From: Klebsiella pneumoniae
Lineage (GTDB): Bacteria; Verrucomicrobiota; Verrucomicrobiia; Limisphaerales; SXTU01
Assembly: GCA_943330855.2 (NCBI GenBank)
Contig: CALQJI020000041.1
Location: 1 to 43,513, forward strand
Direction of reading: 5' to 3'
Length of the DNA stretch: 43,513 nucleotides
Positions 10,128-18,589 of the stretch are shown here, in pieces. The notes beneath the pieces were generated by a model. It was not told where the DNA came from and searched no databases. It saw nothing but the letters and a program-made list of their open reading frames with translations. Every line of letters begins with the position of its first letter. Within the stretch, counting starts at the first letter, position 1. A program made the translations under genes and the position numbers.

Positions 10128-11153
10128 ATGAGCAAAAAATACAACGTCGGCATCATCGGTTACGGCTGGGTCGCGACAGCGCACATCCCCGCCATCAACG
10201 CGTCTTCGCAGGCGCAGGTCACAGCGGTCTATTCCACACGCCCACAGGACGGCGCGGAACTCTCCGCCAAATACGGCTCACCCATCACCACCTACACGAG
10301 CCTCGACGCGATGCTCGCAGACCCGAGCATCCACGCGGTGTCCGTCTGCTCCATGCCCAGCCTACACGCGAAGCACGTCATCGCCGCCGCCAAGGCCGGC
10401 AAACACATCATCATCGAGAAACCCCTCGCCATGTCACAGAAGGACGTGGACGCGATGGTCGCCGCAGTGAAGCAGGCGGGCGTGAAGACCTGCGTCTGCT
10501 TCGAGTGCCGTTACAGCAGCCAGTTCCAGGCGACCAAAGCCGTCATTGACCAAGGATTGCTCGGCACGCTGCATTACGGCGAGGTGGACTACTATCACGG
10601 CATCGGCCCGTGGTATGGGCAGTTCCGTTGGAACACGGCGAAGAAGGACGGCGGCAGCGCGCTCATCACCGCCGGCTGCCACGCGCTCGACGCGTTGCTG
10701 CTCTGCATGGGCAGCGAAGTCACCGAAGTCACCAGCTACGACACCCGTTCGCAGAGCAAGACTTTCAAGCCCTACGAATACACCACCACCAGCGTCACCA
10801 TCCTGAAGTTCAAGAACGGCGCTGTCGGCAAGTGCGCCGCCGTGGTGGACTGCCTCCAGCCTTACTACTTCCACACCCACCTAGTCGGCAGCGAAGGCAG
10901 CCTGCTGGACGACAAATTCCACTCCCAGAAACTCGGCGCCAACAAGGCCAAGTGGAGCCAACTCTCAATGAAGATGCTCGACTCCGGCGACGTGAGCGAT
11001 CACCCCTACGAGACGCAGTTCAAAGCCTTCTTTGACGCGTTGGAATCTGGCAAGGAAATGGCCCTCACCAGCCTCGCCGATGCTGCGAAGAGCCACCGCG
11101 TCATGTTCGCGGCGGATAAGTCAGCCGCGACAGGTAAATCCGTAAAACTGTGA
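10128..11153 (+). CDS. Gfo/Idh/MocA family NAD(P)-dependent oxidoreductase
   Basis: A 341-residue cytoplasmic dehydrogenase of the Gfo/Idh/MocA family, which usually oxidises or reduces sugars, inositols or amino sugars. The N-terminal Rossmann motif is GIIGYGWVATAH (residues 8-19) and the family hallmark EKP is at residues 97-99. The substrate-domain strand containing GGSALITAGCHALDALL carries the catalytic histidine position. The length is typical. There is a 181-bp gap upstream with no assignable feature. The context of sulfatases and propeller proteins fits a role in breakdown of unusual sugars, but the substrate is not evident. Confidence 0.9.
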   Translation: MSKKYNVGIIGYGWVATAHIPAINASSQAQVTAVYSTRPQDGAELSAKYGSPITTYTSLDAMLADPSIHAVSVCSMPSLHAKHVIAAAKAGKHIIIEKPLAMSQKDVDAMVAAVKQAGVKTCVCFECRYSSQFQATKAVIDQGLLGTLHYGEVDYYHGIGPWYGQFRWNTAKKDGGSALITAGCHALDALLLCMGSEVTEVTSYDTRSQSKTFKPYEYTTTSVTILKFKNGAVGKCAAVVDCLQPYYFHTHLVGSEGSLLDDKFHSQKLGANKAKWSQLSMKMLDSGDVSDHPYETQFKAFFDALESGKEMALTSLADAAKSHRVMFAADKSAATGKSVKL

Positions 11154-11295
11154 ACCACCTGCGGCCGAGGCCGGAACGGCAACGTCCCCGCCTCGGTCCG
11201 TTTCATCCCAAGGGAACAGTGACTCTTCGCGCACAACGCCAGACGTAGGCAGATTGTTTGAACATCGCCTGGGTTGTCGGTTCAAAGTTGCCAGC

Positions 11296-12804
11296 ATGAA
11301 CTCAAATCGCTTCTCCACTGTTCTGTGCCTGCTGGCGCTCGCCGCCTTGCACCCAGCCCTCACCCCGCTCCACGCCGCGCCGAAGGAGTCCAGCGCCATC
11401 GCGCTCGCCCGCCAGTTGAACCAAGCGTTCATCGAGGTCGCGGACCAGGTCTCGCCCTCGGTCGTCGTCATTCGCGTGGCGCAGAAGCAGGACCGCACCA
11501 TGTTCGGCTTCGAGACGGATGGGAATCCATTCTTCGAAATGCTCCCGCGCGAGTTCCGAAAACAGGTCGAGGAGCAATTGGAGAAGCGTCGCAAACAGCG
11601 CGCCGAGGCCCCGCCCGGACGCACCCCTCAGTTCAACGGCCAGGGCAGCGGCGTCGTCATCCGCGAGGACGGCTACATCCTCACCAACCGCCACGTCGTC
11701 GAGGACGCCGAGCGAATCGAAGTCCGCTTCAAGGACGGGCGCACCTTCCCTGCGACCATTCGCGGCGTGGACCCGCGCTCAGATGTCGCGGTGCTGAAGA
11801 TCGAAGCCAAAGGCCTTCCGGCGGCGAAGTTTGCCGACTCGGACAAAACGCGCGTGGGCGAGTTCGCCATCGCCATTGGTGCACCGTTCAACTTGGACTA
11901 CAGCGTCACCTTCGGCCACGTCAGCGCCAAGGGCCGCACCACCCTGCTACCTGACGCATCGCCCACAACGCCAATGGATCAGGACTTCATCCAGACCGAC
12001 GCAAGCATCAACCCCGGCAACAGCGGAGGTCCACTGGTCAACATCAGCGGCGAGATCATCGGCATCAACACCCTCATACGCGGCCTTAGCTCCGGCATCG
12101 GCTTCGCCATCCCGGCGAACCTCGCGAAGGACCTCTCCGACGCGATCATCAAGGACGGCAAGGTCGTCCGCGCCCGCATCGGCCTCGTCATCAGTGAACG
12201 CAACGAAACCACGGACCAAAACGCGAACGCCAGCAAGGGAGTCGTCGGCCCAGGAATCCTTGTGGGGCGCGCTGTCGAAGGCGGCCCCGCGGCAAAGGCT
12301 GACATCCGCAAAGACGACATCGTCACCCACGTCGAGAGCACGCCCGTAGCCAACGCCCAGCAACTCCGTAACGCGCTGCGCAACAAAGTCGGCCAGTCAG
12401 TCAGCCTCAGCGTCATCCGCAATGGAAAGACCATTAAGATCAAGGTCACCCCCGAACTTTGGCCCGACGAACCGCCGGACATGGTGGCCACCAACAGCAC
12501 GAGCAGCGCGCTTCAGGCGGACGACCTCGGGCTCACCGTCAAGGCGCTCACGCGCGACCTCGCCAAAGTCCACGGAGTGAAACGCACCGAGGGTTTGATT
12601 GTGACTGAGGTGGAGCCCGACAGCCCCGCTGCCAAGCGCGGGCTCAAATCCGGCACCATCATCACGGAGGTGAACGGAAAGCCAGTGTCCGACGTGACCG
12701 ACTTTCGCGAGGCGCTGAAAACCGCTGACCTGAAGAAAGGTGTTCGGCTCAACCTCCTCAACGGCACTACCACTCGCTCCGAAGTGTTGAAATCCAGCGA
12801 GTGA
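11296..12804 (+). CDS. HtrA/DegP-type periplasmic serine protease
   Basis: A 502-residue exported protease/chaperone for damaged envelope proteins. A signal peptide occupies about residues 1-27. The trypsin-like triad is H133 (TNRHVV), D163 (RSDVAVLKI) and S243 (NPGNSGGPLV). Two PDZ domains follow, roughly residues 275-390 and 405-500; the second begins at LGLTVKALTRDL. An N-terminal charged helix (FRKQVEEQLEKRRKQR, about residues 87-102) resembles the Q-linker of DegQ/DegS relatives. I chose ATG 11296 because it gives a signal peptide directly, while the upstream ATG at 11254 would put 14 polar residues before it. The stop is followed within 5 bp by half of a palindromic repeat (12809-12833). 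Confidence 0.93.
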   Translation: MNSNRFSTVLCLLALAALHPALTPLHAAPKESSAIALARQLNQAFIEVADQVSPSVVVIRVAQKQDRTMFGFETDGNPFFEMLPREFRKQVEEQLEKRRKQRAEAPPGRTPQFNGQGSGVVIREDGYILTNRHVVEDAERIEVRFKDGRTFPATIRGVDPRSDVAVLKIEAKGLPAAKFADSDKTRVGEFAIAIGAPFNLDYSVTFGHVSAKGRTTLLPDASPTTPMDQDFIQTDASINPGNSGGPLVNISGEIIGINTLIRGLSSGIGFAIPANLAKDLSDAIIKDGKVVRARIGLVISERNETTDQNANASKGVVGPGILVGRAVEGGPAAKADIRKDDIVTHVESTPVANAQQLRNALRNKVGQSVSLSVIRNGKTIKIKVTPELWPDEPPDMVATNSTSSALQADDLGLTVKALTRDLAKVHGVKRTEGLIVTEVEPDSPAAKRGLKSGTIITEVNGKPVSDVTDFREALKTADLKKGVRLNLLNGTTTRSEVLKSSE

Positions 12805-12808
12805 ACGT

Positions 12809-12833
12809 GCAGCCGCCGAGGTGAGGTGGCGGA
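12809..12833. repeat. Half copy of the CCGCCGAGGTGAGG palindromic element
   Basis: This single arm reads GCAGCCGCCGAGGTGAGGTG and onward. It matches the left arms at 26381 and (more loosely) 28722, and the reverse of the right arm at 24408. Its partner arm is missing; instead, degenerate 7-bp units (ATTCCAA, ATTCGCC, ATTTCCG) follow to about 12868. Confidence 0.65.
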
Positions 12834-12873
12834 TTCCTCATTCCAAATTCGCCATTTCCGAATCGGCGACTAC

Positions 12874-13326
12874 CTACTTGGGCCGCGTCATCTGGAACGT
12901 CCCGTGGTCAAACGAAGCCTTGTAGGTGGATAGAAAATTCGTCGCCGAGGCCTTACCCTCGTAGCGATACACCCCGTAGGCCTTGCCCAAATCTTCCGCG
13001 CCGCTGAACTGCCACTGCCCTTCCACCGCTGGTTTCACGTCGAACTTCGCCTCCATTCCAAAGCTAAAGATGCCGCCATACTTGGCGTGAAAACGCGTTT
13101 CATACTGCCCGTTGTCGAGCGGGTGGATGAGCGCACGCAACCGTCCGTTGTGTCCGTTGTGGTCGCTCACCCACTTCCCTTCCCAGCGGCCGGCGATGGA
13201 GTTGGTCGGGGCCGTCGCCGTCGCCGCCGCCTTCCAATCCCGGTTGAACGTGGAGCACCCGCTCAGGACGAGCAGCGCCGCCACCGCGACGCCGTGAGCC
13301 AATTGTTTCCGCAAAGCTTGAATCAT
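12874..13326 (-). CDS. Putative lipoprotein of unknown function
   Basis: A 150-residue protein with a clear lipoprotein signal: a charged N terminus, a hydrophobic core and lipobox LSGC (C24). The mature part starts STFNRDWK, then a short alanine/threonine linker, then a beta-rich domain beginning IAGRWEGKWVSD and ending FDHGTFQMTRPK. The repeated aromatic/glycine strands suggest a small lipocalin-like or beta-sandwich fold, which is only inference. It lies 10 bp downstream of the DUF2238 gene on the same strand and is probably the last gene of that operon. I cannot assign a function. Confidence 0.75.
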   Translation of the reverse strand: MIQALRKQLAHGVAVAALLVLSGCSTFNRDWKAAATATAPTNSIAGRWEGKWVSDHNGHNGRLRALIHPLDNGQYETRFHAKYGGIFSFGMEAKFDVKPAVEGQWQFSGAEDLGKAYGVYRYEGKASATNFLSTYKASFDHGTFQMTRPK

Positions 13327-13336
13327 GGTGCCGAAA

Positions 13337-13954
13337 TTAAGTGGCGGCTGGCGGGCTGTAAACTTTCTTCAACGACGCGTCATGCCAGCGGCTCAACAGG
13401 GCCAGCGCGCACCCAGCCCCAACCGTCGCGAGAAACATATCCCACTGCGTGTCCCACGGGTCACCCTGCGTGCCGAGGAAGGCCTCCGCCGCCTCGCCGG
13501 TCAGCACCGCGACCCACCACTCGAAGAACTCGTAGCACGCGCTGAACGCGAGGCAGACGCTCACGACGAGGAAGTTCAGCCAGCCGCCGCGCGGCAACGG
13601 CGTGTTCCGCAGCAGCAGCTCCCGCACGAAGATTGCCGGGATGAAGCCCTGCGCGAAGTGCCCGACGCGGTCGTAGTGGTTGCGCGCCAACCCGAAGGCG
13701 TCGCGCGCCCAGTCACCCAGCGGAACCTCCGCGTAGGTGTAGTGACCGCCCAGCGCGAGGATGAACGAGTGCAGCGCTAACAAGTGCAGAGACAACGCGG
13801 AGAGCGGGTAGCGTCGTTGCGTGAAGACCAAGCTGCCGAGGCCCAGCCACACCGGCCCATTCTCCAGCGCCCACGTCAGGCGATCCGCCTTCGGCGCGAT
13901 GCCGAAGGCGATTTGCACCGCTAGCACAACCGCCATGAGCCAAGGAAGTGGCAT
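13337..13954 (-). CDS. DUF2238 (YjdF-like) integral membrane protein
   Basis: A 205-residue membrane protein of the DUF2238/YjdF family, function unknown. Five to six hydrophobic segments are seen. The family-typical core NHYDRVGHFAQGF (about residues 92-104) is followed by FSACYEFFEWW and GTQGDPWDTQWDMFLATVGA, which hold conserved acidic and aromatic residues in or near the membrane. I chose ATG 13954: the frame is open for another 300 bp upstream, but that part is the antisense-like shadow of argD. The start lies 8 bp after the argD stop on the same strand, so it is co-transcribed with argD. Confidence 0.85.
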   Translation of the reverse strand: MPLPWLMAVVLAVQIAFGIAPKADRLTWALENGPVWLGLGSLVFTQRRYPLSALSLHLLALHSFILALGGHYTYAEVPLGDWARDAFGLARNHYDRVGHFAQGFIPAIFVRELLLRNTPLPRGGWLNFLVVSVCLAFSACYEFFEWWVAVLTGEAAEAFLGTQGDPWDTQWDMFLATVGAGCALALLSRWHDASLKKVYSPPAAT

Positions 13955-13962
13955 GACGCAGT

Positions 13963-15261
13963 TCAAGCAATGGCCTTCACCACGCTGGTCATGACCGCCA
14001 GCCCCTCCGCCGCATCCGCACGCGACAAGTTCAGCGCGGGCAAGAAGCGCACGACGTGTGTGCCGCTGGGCACGGTGAGCACGCCGGCCTCGTGCAGACG
14101 GTTGACGAAGTTGAGTGACGCAACCTTCCCTGTGTTCGTGAAGGCTGGGATATTCTCCGCCAGCTCGATGCCGAGCATGAAGCCCAGCCCACGCACGCTC
14201 TTGATGACCTGCGGAAACTGCGCGGCGAGCTGCTCCAGTTCCGCCTTCATCCACCCACCGGTCGCGCGCGCGTTGTCCGCCAGATTATCGCGCTCGATGA
14301 CCTCGAAGACCTTGTTCGCCACCGCGCAGCCCAGCGGGGTGCCGCCGTAAGTCGTCGCGTGCGTGCCGGGCCCGAGCAAGTCGCACAGCTTCACGCCATG
14401 CTGTTCCTCGCGCACCCAGAACGCACCGATGGGGAAACCGCCGCCGAGCGATTTCGCCATGGAGACGCCGTCGGGCAGGAACTTGTCCGCACCCGGGACG
14501 CCTTCAAGCAACCGCTGGAAGCTCTGGAAACGGCCCGTGCGGAAATGCCCGCACTGCACGCCGTCCATGAGCAGGAGCAGCCGCCGCTCGTCGCAGAGCT
14601 GGCGCAAGCCGAGGAGATAGTCCGTCGTAGCGGGCGCGATGCCGCCTTCGCCCTGCACGCCTTCGATGAGGATGGCCGCCGTCGCCGGCGTGATGGCGTC
14701 GCGCATGGCTTGCAGGTCGTTGTAGGGAACGTGCTTGAAGCCCGCGACCGCCGGCTCGAAACCCTTCTTCACCTTCTCCTGCCCCGTCGCCGCAATGCCC
14801 GCAAGCGTGCGCCCGTGGAAGGAGTTCCACGCCGTGATGATTTCGAAGCGCCCCTCGTCATGGCCGAACTTGCGCGCGAGCTTGTAGAGCCCCTCGTTCG
14901 CCTCCGCGCCGGAGTTGCTGAAGAACACCTTGCCCGGCGCGAGGTGCCGGACGATTTGCTGCGCTAGCCGGCCCTGCGGCTCGTGGTAGTAAAGGTTCGA
15001 GATGTGAACCAGCCGACGCGACTGCTCTACGAGCGCCTCGGTTATTTCCGCGTTCGCGTGACCCAGCGAACAGACCGCGATGCCGCCGCCGAGGTCGAGG
15101 TAACGCTTGCCATTCACGTCCCAGAGATGGCTGCCCTGCCCGCGCGCGAGCACCAACTCGAAGCGCCCGTAGCTGGGCACGACGTATTTCTGGAACAGGC
15201 CAAGGACGGCTTGCTGCTCGTTGTGAACGATGGCGGGCGGTGTCGGGACAATTTCTTTCAT
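13963..15261 (-). CDS. argD: Acetylornithine aminotransferase
   Basis: A 432-residue class III PLP-dependent aminotransferase acting on N-acetylornithine in arginine synthesis. The PLP lysine is K270 (SMAKSLGGG), the ring-nitrogen aspartate is D233 (LLMDGVQCG, where the usual glutamate after it is a glycine), and SNSGAEANEG (about residues 115-124) binds the cofactor phosphate. NSFHGRTLAG is also typical. It is slightly longer than most ArgD, through a loop near residues 243-266. The neighbouring argB supports the arginine assignment over GABA or ornithine aminotransferases. It lies 82 bp downstream of argB, a gap that holds a 10-bp repeat. Confidence 0.92.
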   Translation of the reverse strand: MKEIVPTPPAIVHNEQQAVLGLFQKYVVPSYGRFELVLARGQGSHLWDVNGKRYLDLGGGIAVCSLGHANAEITEALVEQSRRLVHISNLYYHEPQGRLAQQIVRHLAPGKVFFSNSGAEANEGLYKLARKFGHDEGRFEIITAWNSFHGRTLAGIAATGQEKVKKGFEPAVAGFKHVPYNDLQAMRDAITPATAAILIEGVQGEGGIAPATTDYLLGLRQLCDERRLLLLMDGVQCGHFRTGRFQSFQRLLEGVPGADKFLPDGVSMAKSLGGGFPIGAFWVREEQHGVKLCDLLGPGTHATTYGGTPLGCAVANKVFEVIERDNLADNARATGGWMKAELEQLAAQFPQVIKSVRGLGFMLGIELAENIPAFTNTGKVASLNFVNRLHEAGVLTVPSGTHVVRFLPALNLSRADAAEGLAVMTSVVKAIA

Positions 15262-15276
15262 TCGCGTGGGGATTTA

Positions 15277-15308
15277 GCCGCGAAAGGGCGCAAAGGTCAC
15301 AGAGAAAA
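15277..15308. repeat. Degenerate 10-bp tandem repeat between argB and argD
   Basis: Units GCCGCGAAAG, GGCGCAAAGG and TCACAGAGAA follow each other with a 10-bp period and a shared CGCAAAG-like core. The same layout, with another unit, is found at 16241-16270. Confidence 0.55.
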
Positions 15309-15343
15309 TTCACCGCGAGCGCATTTCGCTCGTCGCGTGTGAT

Positions 15344-16225
15344 TCACGCCACGACTTCAGTTCCAACTCCTTCGTCGGTAAAAATCTCCAGCAGCACGGA
15401 ATGCGGCTGTCGGCCGTCCACGAACTGCACCTTCTCCACGCCGGACTGGATGGCCGCGACCGCGCTGTCGACCTTGGGAATCATCCCCTTGTCCACGATG
15501 CCGGCGCGCTTCAGGCCATCTACCTCACTGATCTGCAAGTGCGAGATGAGCGTCGCCGGATCCTTCGGGTCGCGCAGCAGGCCGGGCACGTCCGACATGA
15601 AGACAAGACGGCGGGCCTTGAGCGCGATGGCGGCCTGCGCGGCGGCTACATCGGCGTTGCAGTTGTAAATTTGCCCGTCCTCGCCGCGCGCCGTGGGGCT
15701 GATGACCGGAGTGATGCCCAGTGCGATGCACTCCAGCAACGGTGCGGTGTTCACCGCCACGACCTCGCCCACGTAGCCGATGTCGAGCTTCTGGCCGGGA
15801 TTAGCCTTGTCGTCGAGCCACAGCTTGCGACAGGTGAAGATGTCCGTGCCCGCGAAGCCCCGCGCCTTGCCGCCGAGCGACTCGATGGTGCGGACAATGT
15901 CCGGGTTAATCTCTCGCGACAGCACTTGGTCCACGACCCCGACCGCCGCCGCGTCCGTCACGCGCATCCCCTGGATGAAGTTCGCCTTCAACCCGGCAGC
16001 GTCCATCGCGCGCGTGATGGCCTTGCCGCCGCCGTGCACGACCACGGGGTTAATCTCCACCGCCTCGAGGAACACGACATCGCGCGCCACGCCGTTGCGC
16101 ACGGCGGGGTCAGGCGAGTCCATGAAGCTGCCGCCGTATTTCACGACGAACGTGGCGTGGCTGAACTTCTGGATGTAGGGCAATGCTTCGAGGAGCGTCG
16201 CAGCTTTGGTGATGGGGTCGTTCAT
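15344..16225 (-). CDS. argB: Acetylglutamate kinase
   Basis: A 293-residue amino acid kinase that phosphorylates N-acetylglutamate, the second step of arginine synthesis. The N-terminal ATP/phosphate loop is VVKYGGSFM (about residues 27-35), PVVVHGGGKAI holds the substrate-binding glycine loop, and NCNADVAAAQAA plus KARRLVFMSDVPGLL are the conserved nucleotide-domain motifs. I chose ATG 16225 because it gives the normal start (NDPITKAATLLEALPYIQ). The upstream ATG at 16255 lies on a repeat. It is followed by argD on the same strand, so the two form an arginine unit, possibly together with manA, 90 bp upstream. Confidence 0.93.
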   Translation of the reverse strand: MNDPITKAATLLEALPYIQKFSHATFVVKYGGSFMDSPDPAVRNGVARDVVFLEAVEINPVVVHGGGKAITRAMDAAGLKANFIQGMRVTDAAAVGVVDQVLSREINPDIVRTIESLGGKARGFAGTDIFTCRKLWLDDKANPGQKLDIGYVGEVVAVNTAPLLECIALGITPVISPTARGEDGQIYNCNADVAAAQAAIALKARRLVFMSDVPGLLRDPKDPATLISHLQISEVDGLKRAGIVDKGMIPKVDSAVAAIQSGVEKVQFVDGRQPHSVLLEIFTDEGVGTEVVA

Positions 16226-16240
16226 CTCGCAAAACTTTAG

Positions 16241-16270
16241 CCACGGATCGAACACAGATGAAACAGGGAT
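16241..16270. repeat. Degenerate 10-bp tandem repeat between manA and argB
   Basis: Three adjacent units CCACGGATCG, AACACAGATG and AAACAGGGAT share an AACACGGATG-like core with a 10-bp period. Both this and the array at 15277 are preceded by TTTAG. Confidence 0.6.
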
Positions 16271-16315
16271 TTGGATTTGTCAGTGTTCAAACCGTGCTTC
16301 TTCCGTTGCACAAAC

Positions 16316-17299
16316 TCAGTTCGCGATGGCCTGGAGGAAGACGGTGTTATCGGTGACTCGCACCTTCGTGAAGTCTGCGCACAACGCTGGCACCACGCAG
16401 AAGTCACCGGGCTTCAGTTCGCAAACCGTTGCCTTCCACTGCACTGAGAGTTGTCCCTCGCTCACCGCGAGCACGATGACTCGGTTGCCTCCCAGTCCGA
16501 TCTCACCGCGTCGTGGCAGCCGGAGCAAATCTACCGTGAACAGTTCGCAAGCCGCTAACTGCCTCGCTTCGTGATCCGCTTCCTTCTCCCAAGTCGCCGG
16601 GGCCAGCGCTGGCTCGAAGTCCTCGAAGTCAATCGCGGCAAGCGCCTGCGGGATGTGCAGCTCGCGCGGCTTGTCATCAAGGCCGACGCGGTTCCAATCG
16701 AACACGCGGTAGGTGGTGTCCGAGTTCTGCTGAATCTCGAAGATGAGGTTGCCCGCGCCCAGCGCGTGAACGCGGCCGCTCGGGAGGAACATCGAATCGC
16801 CCCGCTGCACCGGGATGCGATGGAAGCACTCGGCCACGGAGCCGTCCTGAATCCGCCGCTCGAACTCCTCGCGCGTGGCCCCGCGTCGCAGCCCGACGAA
16901 CAAGTCCGCGTCTGGCGTGGCGTCGGCCACATACCACATCTCGGTCTTCGGGTCGCCGCGCAGTTCGGCGGCCTTGTGCGCGGGCGGATGGACTTGGAGC
17001 GAGAGCTTTTCCTGCGCATCGAGAATCTTCACCAGCAGCGGGAAACGGCCCGCGCACGGCTGCGAGTCGCCGAGCAGTTCCTTCGCGTGATGTTCCATGA
17101 GCCAGCGCAGGTCGCGCCCGGCCAGGGGGCCGTTGGTGATGACGCTCACGCCTTCGGGCCGGTCCGTGATTTCCCACGACTCACCGATGGGCGTCTTCGA
17201 CGGCAACGCCTTTCCATAGACTTGCGCCAGCTTGCGCCCGCCCCAGACGCGGTCTTTGAAGATGGGCTGGAAGGTGAAGGGGTAGAGTGCTTGTGACAT
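16316..17299 (-). CDS. manA: Type I mannose-6-phosphate isomerase
   Basis: A 327-residue cupin-type, zinc-dependent isomerase interconverting mannose-6-phosphate and fructose-6-phosphate. The zinc ligands are all in place: Q102 and H104 in LQVHP, E120 in KTEMWY, and H178 in GRVHALG. The N terminus FKDRVWGGRKL is typical of the short bacterial form (about 310-330 residues). It is on the same strand as argB and argD, with a 90-bp gap, and could supply mannose-derived precursors for surface glycans. The assignment is firm for the family. Activity on other phosphosugars is possible. Confidence 0.92.
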   Translation of the reverse strand: MSQALYPFTFQPIFKDRVWGGRKLAQVYGKALPSKTPIGESWEITDRPEGVSVITNGPLAGRDLRWLMEHHAKELLGDSQPCAGRFPLLVKILDAQEKLSLQVHPPAHKAAELRGDPKTEMWYVADATPDADLFVGLRRGATREEFERRIQDGSVAECFHRIPVQRGDSMFLPSGRVHALGAGNLIFEIQQNSDTTYRVFDWNRVGLDDKPRELHIPQALAAIDFEDFEPALAPATWEKEADHEARQLAACELFTVDLLRLPRRGEIGLGGNRVIVLAVSEGQLSVQWKATVCELKPGDFCVVPALCADFTKVRVTDNTVFLQAIAN

Positions 17300-17415
17300 C
17301 GCGCAGAGGGTGGCGAGAGGAGCAGGCGTGTCTCAAGGCGAAATTGAAACGTGGCGCGTGCGGCGCGGGGCGTAAGAAGAGTCGGAACATCGGGGGCCTT
17401 CTCACGCCGCACGCA

Positions 17416-18210
17416 TCAGGGAAGTAGAATTTTTTTCTCCGGCGGCGGGCCGGTCTTCCGCCGCGCCTTCACGGCGAAATACGGCGGGATGAACCAGCAG
17501 CGGTGGCCGAAACTGCTGGGCGCGGCGCTGGCATCGCCGTGCTTGGGCTCGAAGGTGTCCTCGATGACAAAGCCGGCGCGACAGAGGCCACCGAGGAGTT
17601 CATCCCAGCGGTGCATGAACTCCAGCGTGCCGCTCTCGCGCAATGCGGAGCCGCTGGGCACTGGCGGCAGCGGGCCGCTGCGATAGTAAGGCTCCAGTAG
17701 CGAGTAGCCGACGGGCAGGAGACGCAGGCTGGCCTGGAGATTGGCCGGCTGTTTGTGCTGACTGATGTAGAGGCCGCCGGGCGCGGTCACGCGCGCGACC
17801 TCGCGATAGACCGGCGCGATGCTCGGCACGTAACAGGTGCTCACGGGCTGCACGACGAGGTCGAAGTGCGCCTCGGGCAACGCGGCGAGATTGTCCATGG
17901 AGGCTTCCACGGCGTTGACCTTCAGACCGCGTTCGGCGGCGGCCTTCCGGTCGAGATCGAGCATCGCCGGACTGATGTCCACGACGGTGGTGTCGGCCCC
18001 GGCCGCTGCGAAGAGAATGCTGTGCTTGCCGCCGCCCGCCGCGAGGCAAAGCACCTTGCGCCCGCGCACCTCGAAGTCCACCCAGCCGAACGGGTTAATA
18101 ATGAACTGGGGTTTGGCGAATTCCTTCTCGCCAGCGGGCCGGGCGAGCGGAACTTGCTGGCGGGCCAACTCGTCCCAAGCGTCGCGGTTGTGGTCGTTGA
18201 CCGAAAGCAT
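17416..18210 (-). CDS. Class I SAM-dependent methyltransferase
   Basis: A 264-residue cytoplasmic methyltransferase. Motif I is VLCLAAGGGKHS (residues 53-64), the acidic residue binding the SAM ribose is D78 (VVDIS), and FDLVVQP with VTAPGGLYISQHK gives motifs IV and VI. The N terminus NDHNRDAWDELA is common in small-molecule methyltransferases. The C terminus ends in a basic tail. Neither the substrate nor a partner gene is evident. It is 116 bp upstream of manA on the same strand, probably with its own promoter. Confidence 0.85.
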   Translation of the reverse strand: MLSVNDHNRDAWDELARQQVPLARPAGEKEFAKPQFIINPFGWVDFEVRGRKVLCLAAGGGKHSILFAAAGADTTVVDISPAMLDLDRKAAAERGLKVNAVEASMDNLAALPEAHFDLVVQPVSTCYVPSIAPVYREVARVTAPGGLYISQHKQPANLQASLRLLPVGYSLLEPYYRSGPLPPVPSGSALRESGTLEFMHRWDELLGGLCRAGFVIEDTFEPKHGDASAAPSSFGHRCWFIPPYFAVKARRKTGPPPEKKILLP

Positions 18211-18275
18211 GGCCGGAGACTAGGCGCAACCGGGAGCGGCGCGCAGCAGTAAACCAAGGTGTGGGCGCAGGAGTG

Positions 18276-18537
18276 TCCCGCGAATCACGCGAATCAGCGC
18301 GAATGGGGCGAAGACTTTTACTCCGAAGTAGCGAACGCCAGTGACGGACTGAGAGTGGTCGGAGCGGGGCATTCATGCCGCAGAAAGCCCCGGCAGGTAA
18401 AGCGCGCTCGCCCCCCCCCTGGCTTGCCCACATTCCTGCGGCATGATGCCGCGCTCCTTGCCGTCGGCTGCCGCCGACTCGGAGTTCGGGTTTACAGCAC
18501 CGCTTCTGGATTCGCGGCGATTCGCGTGATTCGCGGG
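18276..18537. repeat. Nested inverted repeats in a 379-bp intergenic region
   Basis: Outer arms 18276-18304 and 18510-18537 are near-perfect reverse complements, built from CGCGAATCA-like units of 9-10 bp. Inner arms 18362-18383 and 18436-18456 (GAGCGGGGCATTCATGCCGC versus CTGCGGCATGATGCCGCGCTC) are complementary with a few mismatches. A run of C (18412-18420) lies between the inner arms. The region 18211-18589 has no gene that I can support, only this structure. Confidence 0.8.
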
Positions 18538-18589
18538 CCAGCCGTTCCGCAAACTTCACCTTCGCCCTCGTCGTGATTACTCTCCGCGC

